From the NCBI GenBank assembly GCA_033032175.1, contig CM065320.1, positions 8,804,001 through 8,868,000 of the forward strand: a stretch of 64,000 nucleotides of DNA, written 5' to 3'. Each line of letters opens with the position of its first letter. Positions within the stretch are counted from its first letter, which is position 1. Origin of the DNA: Saturnia japonica. Taxonomy: Eukaryota > Arthropoda > Insecta > Lepidoptera > Saturniidae. The position numbers and the translations under genes were made by a program. Below, one piece after another: positions 48,340 through 58,551 of this stretch. The notes under the pieces are model-generated. The model did no database searches and had not been told where the DNA came from. It saw only the letters and a list, made by a program, of their open reading frames with translations.

Positions 48340-48615
48340 GTACTAAAAAGTGAGGAAATCTTGTATAAGTATTTATTTTGAGTATATTTAAAAGTATGTA
48401 TGATTAATTAAAAAAAATACTATAATCGTATAAAATATGTTGTATTCATATTTAAATGTAATTTTCAATAGCTGTGTTTTAGGTAATCCTAAAATAAGTG
48501 CCTGCCATCTTTTATGTTATCACAGAACTAATATTTTTTGTAAGCTTAGAATGATGTTATAAAATTTCATTTAGATAGTATGTACATCGTGTAACAGATG
48601 ACGCTTTTCTCGACT
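48340..48615 (+). repeat. 3' flank of transporter duplication, unit 1
   Basis: Aligns by eye with 52890-53170. Shared phrases include gcctgccatctttta/ttca, gatgttataaaat/gacgttataaaat and gacgcttttct. It marks the right end of the duplicated segment. Confidence 0.75.
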
Positions 48616-48750
48616 AGCCATTAGTTAGTTTATCATAAATTCTGTATTCTTTAATTTATGCCTGTCTGAAACGGTTTGACTGATTTTGATGAAAATTGTT
48701 ACACGGGAGGTATATGTCAACTCAAAATTGCTATATCCTCATCAAAATAA

Positions 48751-49036
48751 ATTTTTCTCAAACATGCATGGAAATATTGTCATTATTTTCGAAAAAAGAA
48801 CATGCGAAGTATTAATCTGACGGACATACCCAAGAATGATAAAAGACATCCAATCAAAGAGTATTTAATAACCCCAGCATGCTGTTTCATATAACATTGC
48901 TGGAGCTTTGTAATGTTCCAAATTCAAAAACGCTCCTGCAATGGATTTGATTTTCTTTGTCCGTAAATTCGATACATCGCATGTTCTTTTTTCGAAAATA
49001 ATGACAATATTTTCATACATGTTTGAGAAAAGCACT
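48751..49036. mobile_element. foldback element (MITE-like), about 60-bp arms
   Basis: The left arm (containing tattgtcattattttcgaaa then aaagaacatgcga) is repeated as the reverse complement in the right arm (tcgcatgttcttttttcgaa then aataatgacaatatt). Arms of about 60 bp enclose about 165 bp with no coding capacity. Arms differ at only a few positions. Confidence 0.8.
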
Positions 49037-49039
49037 GTA

Positions 49040-50330
49040 TATGCCTTAGCGGAAATGGCAATTAACTATTTCACGGCCTTTGCAATAATGTACTATTGTT
49101 AAACGTAATTGGCGTTAAATAGATCATTTGGATCTAAGTATTATAAAATTCCATCATATATAAATATTTATTTGGAATTTTAAGAAATATTTAAAGAATT
49201 GCTTTGTATTAATTTCACTTATTTGTTATAAACAAAGTATATAAGTTTCGGCCAAAAAAGCTGTAGATTTGGAAATAATTATTCAATTACGTTCCATAGT
49301 TCTGTTTTACAGTTATGTATAGTGATTGAGAGAAAAATTAAACCAGAGTTAGAACAAAGTGTTGTGTCTTGGTTAATCCTTAATCCTTTTCACGAAAACC
49401 GTAGCTTGGCTCCGACATACACTATAAAAAAGAATCAACAACAAAATTATCATTGAAAATGTACAGGCAATCTAGTAGAATAATAAACTATAAATATTGA
49501 ACTTAATAAATAATACAAATACATGTTAAAATATTTTTATATTTACTACAACTAATAATAGCTACTGTTTAACAAAAAAGTACCAACATAATGCAAGTTA
49601 TAAATACAAATGTTATAATTAATGACCATTCTGTTTCTTGTTAATTAAAATGTACCAGAATATTAGTGAATTTATGACTTCAAGTTGATGATGGTTTTAG
49701 GGTCTCGAAGATGACGTGTTAAAGAATTCCACAATCGTATGTTTGATCGAGAAGGAGCTTGAATAATGTGAATGTCAAAGTACGTTTGTTTGAATGCTTG
49801 TCCATCAATCATTTTTAGGTTGCGTATTAACCATAGATGTGCGAGATAGTCAGGCGGTGTGCGAGGAATAAATAAACCAATAGGATTCCTTCATTTTTCT
49901 AGCCAAACTTATAACGCTGCGCTGGTGGAAAAATGATACAGAGGAGCTAGGTATTTGTGCATACAAAAAATTTAGAGATATGAGCGAAGAATGTGTACAA
50001 AACGGTGCAACGTCCAACTGAAAATAGTCTATTACGCATCAACGCATCACTCGGCTACACACCGTTCCATAGATTCGCTACGTATCGTTAGGGAAAATCA
50101 TCACACCGTTTCACCTAGTCGCTACAAATCCACGCACCAGCTAGCTACCTTGCACATCTCTGGTGGATGGATACGTACTCTGCCTTAAATGGTTGGACGA
50201 ATTTTAGATTAGTACTAGGACAGGCAAATTAAACGTAAACGAAGTCACGAGCACCAACTAGGTCATATAGATTACAAAGTATAGAACAAACATGACTATT
50301 AATACCAATTATATTTTAATTACTGATAAA
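49040..50330. other. no gene seen, between the duplicated units
   Basis: AT-rich up to about 49800, then a GC-richer stretch (49840-50190) with short open frames only. No splice-supported exon. Confidence 0.45.
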
Positions 50331-50334
50331 ACAA

Positions 50335-50465
50335 CAATGAAATGCAAACAGACTTAGCCCAGTGACTTCTTGGTTTTAACCCTTGTAGATAAAATATAAG
50401 ATTATATACGTTTTATTTGTGGGTATGAAATGATAGTGAGTATCTGGTCTTATATAAAACTAGAA
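50335..50465 (+). promoter_or_regulatory. promoter of transporter copy 2, with TATA box
   Basis: TATATAAA at 50451-50458, 84 bases before the ATG at 50542, within a block matching 45375-45510. The GATAAG seen in copy 1 is changed here. Confidence 0.55.
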
Positions 50466-50541
50466 GAATGTCTGAATATCCTAAAACTTAAAATATTTCT
50501 AACGTTAGAGTACTATCGCCAGCAGAAAGGTAGCAATAAAT

Positions 50542-52682
50542 ATGGAATCATGTCCCAGCGAAAGTGATAAAATGGAATTCGAGATTGTATTAAATTGTGA
50601 AATAGGACAATTTGGAAAATATCAGATCTTAAACTTGGCTTTGCTTGGGCTCCCGGTAGTGTATAGCGTTCTGATAGCCGGGGATTACGTGTTTACAGCT
50701 GGCAACTTGCCGTACAGATGTGTCGTGCGTGAGTGTGACGGGCCTGAGCCAGAGTGTAGTGACACCTCTCGCCACAACTGACGCATCAACGCATCGATAC
50801 AACTAACTACGTAGCGACACATAGCGACATCTCTCGCCACAACTGACGCATCAACGCATCGATACAACTAACTACGTAGCGACACATAGCGACATCTATC
50901 GAGCCACATAGGACGCATCCCTACCTTCCTACATTGCGCTACAGATATTCACTCTATCGTTGAGTATATATACAATAACCCGACTACAACAGTCGGGGCA
51001 GCTGCCCGCCAGACATAGCACCCGTCTGGCCGGAGGATCCTCCCTTTTCTATGGCGGATGAGGAACTTTACTCTCTGTTCCTCACCTCCGCTAAAGTGGT
51101 GACCCCGACGTGATACGTCAGCACAACCTTCTTCACAAAGCTACGTCATCATCACTTCCTCAAGCTTTCGAGCAGCGAGTCCAATACAGCGAGCCAGCAT
51201 CCACGGCTACTATGGGTACCCTGACCATACGCATGCAGCGGACGCGCACATTCCTGGTCAGCCCCACAGCCTTCTCAGCGACCTTGGCACAGCACACTGC
51301 ACTTCGGCCAGTCAGCAAGCAGCAGAAAACACACTCCTCTCCTGGTCGACGCAGAAGCCAATCACCGCAGACAGTTCCGACCCACCGTGAACTATGCGAC
51401 ATCATCCCGACTCACTGGGGCAATCACCGCACACAGTTTTGACTCACCGTGAATTATGCGACATCTAGTTCCGACTCACTGGAACTCTCCACTGGCCCGG
51501 CAAGCATCACAAATGGACGACTCAACCTGCTATCGACCTCCGGTCTCGGAGGGGAGTGATGTAGCGACACCTCTCGCCACAACTAACTACGTAGTGACAC
51601 ATAGCAACATCTATCGAGCCACATAGGACGCATCCCTAATTGCGCTACAGATATTCACTCTATCGTTGAGTATATATACAATAACCCGACTACAACAGTC
51701 GGGGCAGCTGCTCGCCAGACATAGCACCCGTCTGGCCGGAGGAGTCTCCCTTTTCTATGGCGGATGAGGAACTTTACTCTCTGTTCCTCCCCTCCGCTAA
51801 ACAGAGTATGCGCCAGAGTGGATACTGAACGCTAAACCGACAACTACGTCAGGTTTCGATAACTGTAATCGCTATGCCACTGCTACTGATGGCGTAACAA
51901 TTTACAACATCGGAGTCATTTGTTCTGCGGATTTATTTAACAGAAACACCACAGTGCCGTGCGATAGTTACGTGTACGATAGAACCAACACCGTCGTTTA
52001 TGATTTCAATTTAGAATGTCAACAATGGTTAAGAACTTTACCTGGTACATTGAATAGTCTCGGAGGAGTGGTGGCACTTGTGTTTGCTGGATTCGTATCT
52101 GACCGTTTCGGAAGAAGAATGTATAATGTTAAGAATATCTATAGTTTACAGGTGGCTTTAGGAGGGGGAGCGTTTAGTGCTGCTTATATATTAGCAGATG
52201 AAATAGTTGGTGGAAAATATCGAGTGCGTACTAGCGCTACGATATCCAGCATGTTTGCAACAGGTCAAATAATTCTTGGATTGCTCGCGTGGGCTGTCCC
52301 CGACTGGCGTACACTTACCTTGGTTCTATACATACCGGTATCTGTAATAGTTTCTTATTACTGGATACTATCAGAGAGCTTCGCTGGTTGCTGAGTAAAA
52401 ATGAACAAGAGAAAGCTAAAGTGGTTCTAACACGAGCAGCTCGGTTTAATGGTAAGCCTGAAGTCTCAGAAAAATCTATGAATTTGGACTATCTAATCTA
52501 TATTTGGACGAATAGGATCAGTTGTATCACCGCTAACTCCTCCACTTATGACATAGTGGAACGGCATCCCATCCATGATGTTCGCAACAATGGCGTTTAT
52601 ATCTGCTTTGTAGGTTCTTACACAACCAGAAACAAAAGGTCTCAAAGTACCTGATACTATTGAAGAAGCAGAACAAATTGGT
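50542..52682 (+). pseudogene. SLC22-type transporter, copy 2 (pseudogene)
   Basis: Tandem duplicate of the gene at 45580. The N-terminal part is open (50542-50754) and then split by a 1047-bp LTR element. Reading resumes at 51807 in the same frame and runs to GFVSDRFGRR. Next comes a deletion of about 60 bp net in which the segment after motif A is replaced by a short unrelated stretch. A one-base loss turns ESHRWLL into ESFAGC and a stop at 52394. Finally a deletion of about 470 bp joins the middle of the protein to its C-terminal end near 52490, with further stops. Positions 52177-52434 are nearly identical to copy 1, far more than the N-terminal third is. The gene cannot make a transporter. 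Confidence 0.85.
50755..51801 (+). mobile_element. miniature LTR retrotransposon (TRIM-like)
   Basis: Direct terminal repeats at 50755-51095 and 51560-51801 start tgtagygacacctctcgcc and end cctccgctaaa. A CAGAG target duplication lies at 50750-50754 and 51802-51806. After the left LTR, tggtgaccccgacgtgat at 51097 is a plausible tRNA primer-binding site. Before the right LTR, ggaggggagtga is the polypurine tract. The 464-bp interior has no protease, polymerase or integrase, so the element is non-autonomous. The left LTR is 99 bp longer because it contains a tandem duplication of about 70 bp. Confidence 0.9.
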
Positions 52683-52889
52683 ATAAAAAAATTAATACCC
52701 CAAGATTAATAAAAATGGTACTAGAGAGAGCCTTCCACTATTTTTGTTCAATAATAAAAGTTTATGTTTTTTAGTATACAATTCGTCTGCTTCTAAGCTT
52801 AGATAGATAGATGTCTATAATAATATTCCTTCAGAAATATAGTTTAATAATGTATGGTAGACTCAAAGTTTTGTAAAATTTAATACCTA

Positions 52890-53170
52890 AAATAAAATGA
52901 GGAATTCTTGTATATTATTATAAGTATTTATTTCATGTACTTGTTTATTTAAAAAAAATAACTAAGTGTAATATAAGTTAATTGTATAAAATTCTGTATT
53001 TATTTTGAATCGTGATATTAACTATATTAAATTTTAGGTGATCTTAAAATAAATGCCTGCCATCTTTCATGTTATGATCAAACTAATATTATTTGACATA
53101 CGCTTGAAATGACGTTATAAAATATCGTTTACGTAGTATGTAAAACGCATAACAGGTGACGCTTTTCTTA
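52890..53170 (+). repeat. 3' flank of transporter duplication, unit 2
   Basis: Counterpart of 48340-48615, ending at gacgcttttctta. The duplicated unit therefore extends from about 50335 to 53170. Confidence 0.75.
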
Positions 53171-53329
53171 ATTTTATAATTAATATTTATATATAAATAT
53201 TAAATTAAAAAGTAGATAAAGTCATAAAATAACTCAACTGGGAATTTCAAAGATATTAGAAATATGTTTTAAAATTCTACATTTCGTGGTTATTAGAACT
53301 CCATTCACTTATTTAAGAGAGAGCACAGA

Positions 53330-53605
53330 GAATCTTTGGAGATTTTTCTCTTCTTGGGGTAGTTCTACTGGTGGAATACCCCTACTCTACAGAAGAAACT
53401 CGGCAACGCTTTAGTGATATCTATGGTATTACAAGCGTCCATTAGCTACGATAGCCGCTTACCATCAAGCAGATAGTATGCTTGTTAGCGGACAGTTTTT
53501 TTTTTTTAAAGAACGGAAAGTAGCAAACAAGCGGATAGTCCACCTGGAGTAAAGTGGACACTGTAGCCTGTTATAGCTATATCTAACGTCAAAAAGGGCT
53601 AGTGC
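53330..53605 (+). repeat. LINE 3'-UTR fragments
   Basis: 53330-53490 repeats the 16275-16510 block order (ggagatttttctcttcttgg, acaagcgtccattagctacg). 53508-53600 is a relative of the 800-1015 piece. Confidence 0.55.
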
Positions 53606-53823
53606 CTCATTGAATGACTTTTACGTATAGGTAGATTACTGTTATTCCTGAGGACAGAGTTGGAACACCTTGTGTACTAATGGCTATTGATAAAAATACC
53701 CTTCAAATCACAACACAGCAGTACGAGCACTACCATTTAGCTTCAGTAATACAACAATAATGCCATTTTAGTCAAAACTCGTACTATATAGTTTGGTTAC
53801 AGTTGACAAGTGAAGTATGTTAG

Positions 53824-53892
53824 AAGGCATCGTGGCGCAGTGGTAGTAACCCTACTATTGAGCCGAGAGGTCGCGGGTTCGATGTCCGCACA
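53824..53892 (+). mobile_element. tRNA-derived SINE head
   Basis: A-box-like tggcgcagtggt (53833) and B-box-like ggttcgatgtcc (53876) are spaced as in a Pol III promoter. The stem positions do not pair well enough for a functional tRNA and no anticodon loop is convincing, so this is a SINE remnant. Confidence 0.65.
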
Positions 53893-53894
53893 TG

Positions 53895-54590
53895 ACTATA
53901 TCTATATGTTATACAGTATATCAACTGTTTAGTAACCATAATTTAAGCTTTGCTTAGTTTGGAGCTAAATGGTCGTGTGCAAAATTGTAGCAGGAATATA
54001 TTTTAAGATATTTTTTGCTTTAAATAACACGGAACATGATTTCTGTGAAGTAAAAAAACTCCTTGGAAAGGTTTAAAAATGGGGCCAACATGTTGTAAGA
54101 ACACTGAAGTCACCAGAAGATACTATATCATGAGAAACAATTATCTACTTGATGTGTGGTGTCAGTAATAATCATTATTATAATGACGAGGATTGATTAC
54201 CAATATAAAGATAAAAACAGGTTTTGTAATATTTTCAACTTTCAGGTATGTTTTTTCAATACGACCGACAGCTGAGATGAACAGCATCCTCGCTGGGATC
54301 TACAGAGTACATTTGTAATATTTCAGAGAACTGAAATAGTCAACCATTAACATCCAACAGACTGATATTTCTCATGGTTTGCCAATCGATTCATGATAAA
54401 GATGAGGCCATTCCTGATGATATCATATTTTTACAACTGCCCCAGTTACACTTACCCGTCTAGGCTAATATCTAATCTACATTATTTATTCTGTACTTAG
54501 TTCTCTCTGTACATGCAATTTTTTTTTTCAAATTATGTGATTGATATCAATTATTTAAGCGAATGACCTAGAAATTTTTTATTTTTGAGA
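53895..54590. other. no gene seen
   Basis: Noncoding, AT-rich, with scattered stops on both strands. 54590-54670 resembles the retroelement-tail repeat (gcggtttgtcagattttgtt, acgggaagtat). Confidence 0.4.
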
Positions 54591-54950
54591 ATTGTATCTT
54601 TCTGCCCATATCTTAATAAGCGGTTTGTCAGATTTTGTTGTACGGATATTATACGGGAAGTATATTATGTCATCTCGCAGATCTTCTTCTTCTTGGCAAG
54701 TATTCTTCACTATTGAAGGCCATTACTGTCATTATCAAGTGAATATAGTGTGTCCTGTTTTAGAACGATTTCAGTATTCTAACAAGATGGTGGATCCTTT
54801 GTTAGAACTATCTAGGTATTTTTTGTGGCACCTCAAAATGTATGCTTCTAATATCAATTATGACTATTATTGAGAAGCATATAACTTTACAAATAAATAT
54901 TTAAAAAAAAAAAAATGTGTAAGTATTCACATTCATACCCACTATAGTAA

Positions 54951-55184
54951 ACGCATTTTAAACTGAGTCGTCGGGCAATAAATGTCACTGACATTAGCAA
55001 TGTGCACGCAATGCAACCCGTTATCGATACTTATCTACCTGCCTTAGAAGACTGGGCCAAATGTGTGATGCATGCCGAGGAACTCCAGGATAAGAACTTA
55101 AGAAAAACTATTTTAAGAGATCAAGCACCACCTCTGATAATTAAACTACATGAAGGGGAAGATACGGATGAGGGTTTTTTTTAA
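54951..55184 (+). other. candidate terminal exon or gene fragment, not recognised
   Basis: A plus-strand frame is open from 54951 to the stop at 55182. Its 77 codons have protein-like composition: an INVTDISNVHAMQPVIDTYL segment, a WAKCVMHAEELQDKNLRK segment, a PPLIIKLHEGE segment and an acidic end DTDEGFF. AATAAA follows within a few bases of the stop. AG at 54966-54967 could be an acceptor. The balance of hydrophobic and charged residues is unlike the shadow frames nearby, so it is probably a piece of a real protein, host or transposon. No partner exon was found. Confidence 0.4.
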
Positions 55185-55469
55185 ACTAATAAATATCCGT
55201 AGAAAAGTTCCAAACTGCCCTTTTCGATCAGCCACATTACGATCTATACAGTTTCTCTATGATTACGTCGAAACAAACATTTTATCGTACAAATTAAAAA
55301 CTTTTATTTTCAGATAGCGAAAAATTATTCCTATTAATACTTAACATAATTTAGTATATCGATCGTACCTATCCCGTTATCGATATACACATCTACAATT
55401 CTTACGCACATCACTACACCTCTCCATAACACCTATAAGTGCGAGCGAGATAGACAGATAGATATGATA

Positions 55470-56759
55470 CAAGGTGTCAAGAAAGGGTATCGGGTATTTG
55501 TAAGTTCAATGAAACAAAAATTATTTGTATGCAATAAAAAAGTTTATTGTTTATTATTAGCATATGAATTGGAGAATTATTTGGAAAAGATGATGTTATC
55601 CAAATGATGACCGTTACGTTGCTGGCACTCTTCTAAACGGAAACGAAGATTGGCGATAACACGTTGACACATAGCTATCGATATTGCTGCCATTTCTGAC
55701 CTGATGTTTTGCTTTAACTGGGTTAGATTCGTCGGATTGTTTTGATAAACCTTACTTTTAAGGTATCCCCATGCAAAATAGTCAAGCGGGCTAAGGTCGG
55801 GGCTTCTGGAAGGCCAGTTGATGTTACCCCTTCGCGAAATGACTTTATTAGGGAATAATTCGTTAACAACTTCCATTGAGTCATTTGAGGTATGGCAAGT
55901 GGCCCCATCTTGCTGGAACCACGTTCTTGAGTTGAAACCTGCAAACTCCTGCAATTCTGGGACCAAAAAATTTCGCAACATATCGCAATAACGGTTACTA
56001 TTCACATTAATTGCTCGGCCTCGTTGATATTCATGAAAATAAGGACTAATTATGCCTTTAGCAGACATAGCGGCCCAAACAACGACCTTTGGGCTATGCA
56101 GGGGTCGTTCATGCTTTCGTCTCGGATTCTCCACTGCCCAGTACCGACAATTCTGCTTATTAACATGACCATTCAGGTGAAAATTTGCTTCGTTACTGAA
56201 CAGTATGTTGTTAAAGTTGTTAAATCGCTGCAGCATTTCGTTCGCAAAATTCAGTCGATTAGCATAGTCCGTATCCTTCAATTCTTGAACCAATTGAATT
56301 TTATAGGCTTTTAGATGTAAGTCTTTCTTTAAAATCGAATGTAAAGACGATTTTTTGATGTTCAACGCTTGGCTTCGCTTTCGGATGGATAAAGACGGAT
56401 TTTGACGAACCGACGCCTCAACTTCTTCATCGCGAACTGAACGAGGACGACCAGAGTTTTGAATTTTAACTGTCGCACCTGTATTCTCGAACATCCTGAT
56501 CCATTTCCTAATGCTATCGTCACTTGGCGCGTGGCGTGTACGATATTCCGCACGATAGAGACGTTGAGCAGTCAGTATTGAATCACCATTACGATAATAC
56601 GCTCGTACGCAAAATGCGCGATGCGTCCCCGAGTACTGTTCCATCGTGACTAAAACTCCACAAAATGGCGGACGCCACGAACCCCTCCCCGCACCCTTTA
56701 GACGCCCCGTTTCGAAAATGGCGCGAAAACAAATACCCGATACCCTTTCTGGACACTTG
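55470..56759 (-). mobile_element. rosa-family (DD41D) mariner element
   Basis: Terminal inverted repeats (caaggtgtcaagaaagggta at the left; the right end reversed reads caagtgtccagaaagggtat) share gaaagggtatcgggtatttg. A TA dinucleotide flanks each end. The length, 1290 bp, is normal for a complete mariner. Confidence 0.9.
55577..56644 (-). CDS. rosa-type mariner transposase, open but with Asp-to-Asn at the first catalytic site
   Basis: A 355-codon open frame, starting at MEQYSGTH inside the element; an upstream ATG at 56773 lies outside the terminal repeat. The N-terminal 110 residues carry helix-turn-helix regions (DDSIRKWIRMFENTG and SIRKRSQALNI). The catalytic core shows ILFSNEANFHLNG (residue 151), FQQDGATCH (Asp246) and SPDLSPLDYF (Asp288). 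The last two acids are 41 residues apart, the rosa spacing. Family members have SDEA at the first site. Here it is SNEA (AAC), so the metal-binding Asp is lost and catalysis is not expected, although no stop interrupts the frame. It would act in the nucleus on its own inverted repeats. Confidence 0.85.
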   Translation of the reverse strand: MEQYSGTHRAFCVRAYYRNGDSILTAQRLYRAEYRTRHAPSDDSIRKWIRMFENTGATVKIQNSGRPRSVRDEEVEASVRQNPSLSIRKRSQALNIKKSSLHSILKKDLHLKAYKIQLVQELKDTDYANRLNFANEMLQRFNNFNNILFSNEANFHLNGHVNKQNCRYWAVENPRRKHERPLHSPKVVVWAAMSAKGIISPYFHEYQRGRAINVNSNRYCDMLRNFLVPELQEFAGFNSRTWFQQDGATCHTSNDSMEVVNELFPNKVISRRGNINWPSRSPDLSPLDYFAWGYLKSKVYQNNPTNLTQLKQNIRSEMAAISIAMCQRVIANLRFRLEECQQRNGHHLDNIIFSK

Positions 56760-56944
56760 TATAAGACGGCCAATTATGAACTAATTTCAGAACCTCACTT
56801 TCAAACCTTTCTTATTCAAAAATTTCTTATAACTACCTATGTGGTAAGCATAGAAATTGTAGATGTTATACTATTTCCATTTTTTTATTTTCTCGATGAC
56901 AGTTCTAATTTGATAGTTGTAGTGTTGTGCCCAAATAAGTAATG

Positions 56945-58530
56945 ATATCGATCTGAATGAATGTCGATATAAAATAAAAAGTGACGATTCATCAGATTTT
57001 GATTAAAATAAATAAATAAAGATTACCTGTCGTTATAATTATTTCGTTTCATTGTCGACTTTATATATTTATAAACTACCTATACCTACTTATTTTACTA
57101 CAGCTTCGAACATTTTGAAGAAGTTGGCATTATCAATCAAGAATTAATATACGTGTAACATCTTGTAAAGAAATATAATATTAGTTAATAAATTTGTACA
57201 AAAGTATATGGCAGTAGTTTAGTTTCTTACATTTTGTAAAAAAAATATCGGGTCTGTTATAGTGTTACGTTTATCGATATAGCTCCATCCCTATCAGTTT
57301 CTACGACTCTGGTATAAACTTGTACGTGTGTAAACGTCAAATTTTTATAAAATAATGCATACATAATGTAAAAAAGACGCTCGTTCAAGTTTTCACAGGA
57401 GCTGTCATCGAGAAAATAATGAAATGGTATATATGTTTTTATATTAATAAGTAGAAACTCATGAAGATATTTATTGTCAATATTATATCACGGTTTATAT
57501 ATACCTATTATCACAACTAGTTTTATTTTACAAGTGCAGTAACTCTGCAAACCTGTAACTTCTAAACGAATGAAGCTATAAACTTAAAAATACTTGAAAT
57601 TGTAGGTTAGATAGGTTAGATACTCTTAGTAAACAGAATTTCAGCTTTCTACAATATTCTAGTGCTGCTAGACAGAGGCGTCAAAATTTCGCCGAAATGC
57701 TTTCAGTAAAGATGGTACGACAGTTTGCCTCGCCCTCGACTTGCCCTCAGATTTCATCCAAACACATTCCCTCTTGACGCTTTAACCTTACTGTTTTATC
57801 TCTTCCCTACACGTAGCTTTGCAATCGCACAATCTATTTCAGCGAATTGTTACATTATACCTTGGCCTTTGTGAATGTAAAGAACACTCGCAATCTCGCA
57901 TGACATTATGTAGCAGGCATTTTCGATGCATGTAACTGGCATGACACGTGATTTATCTAATCACTTGTTATGTAACCAGCGATATATTAAGTATTCCTTG
58001 GTTTCTATGTGAATGTGGATCCCAGGCAGAAGCAAAAGGATAGTTTTTATAATATCACTTTAAAAATTAATCCCGGATAAACTTGTTTGATTCTTTCTTT
58101 CTTTCGGCTTATTATTTTAATTTTAAAAAAATATCATTAACACCGTTAAAACCAAGCTGTTAAAAAAACGTACTTTACCGTACGTACGAAGAAACGTACA
58201 AAAATATAGATATAAAACCCTATCGTTTTTAAACTGATTACATATATACTTAAAGAACATAAAAATAATTTTATTCTGCAGTAAGTATTACCTAAGCAAT
58301 AATATAAACTGTAAACATTGCATATTCACGTAAGAAATAGTTGTAAGATTTAAAAAACTTATATTTCGATATAAGCTTCTTGGTAATTACTTCATATTTG
58401 ACTGAAAACTTCTATTCATAGAGTTTTCACTTCTGTTACTTAATAGAAGTCAGTTTATATGACGTATAACTGTTAACAAACGTAATTTATTTATAGAGAC
58501 AAGCCTGTCTTACATAGTATTTTATTCTCT
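56945..58530. other. no gene seen
   Basis: AT-rich noncoding DNA upstream of the paralogue's first exon. A GC-richer patch at 57660-57960 has no open frame of note; it could be regulatory, but nothing specific shows this. Confidence 0.45.
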
Positions 58531-58551
58531 TTGCAAACCTGTTGTTTTATT

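Noticed and set aside
51110..51442. 110-codon frame inside the miniature LTR element
   Set aside because: No match to Gag or Pol features that I can see, biased Ser/Thr/Pro composition, and parts are reiterated DNA. Probably noncoding interior.
53824..53892. Possible tRNA gene
   Set aside because: A- and B-box-like sequences are present, but acceptor and anticodon stems do not pair convincingly. A SINE head explains it better.
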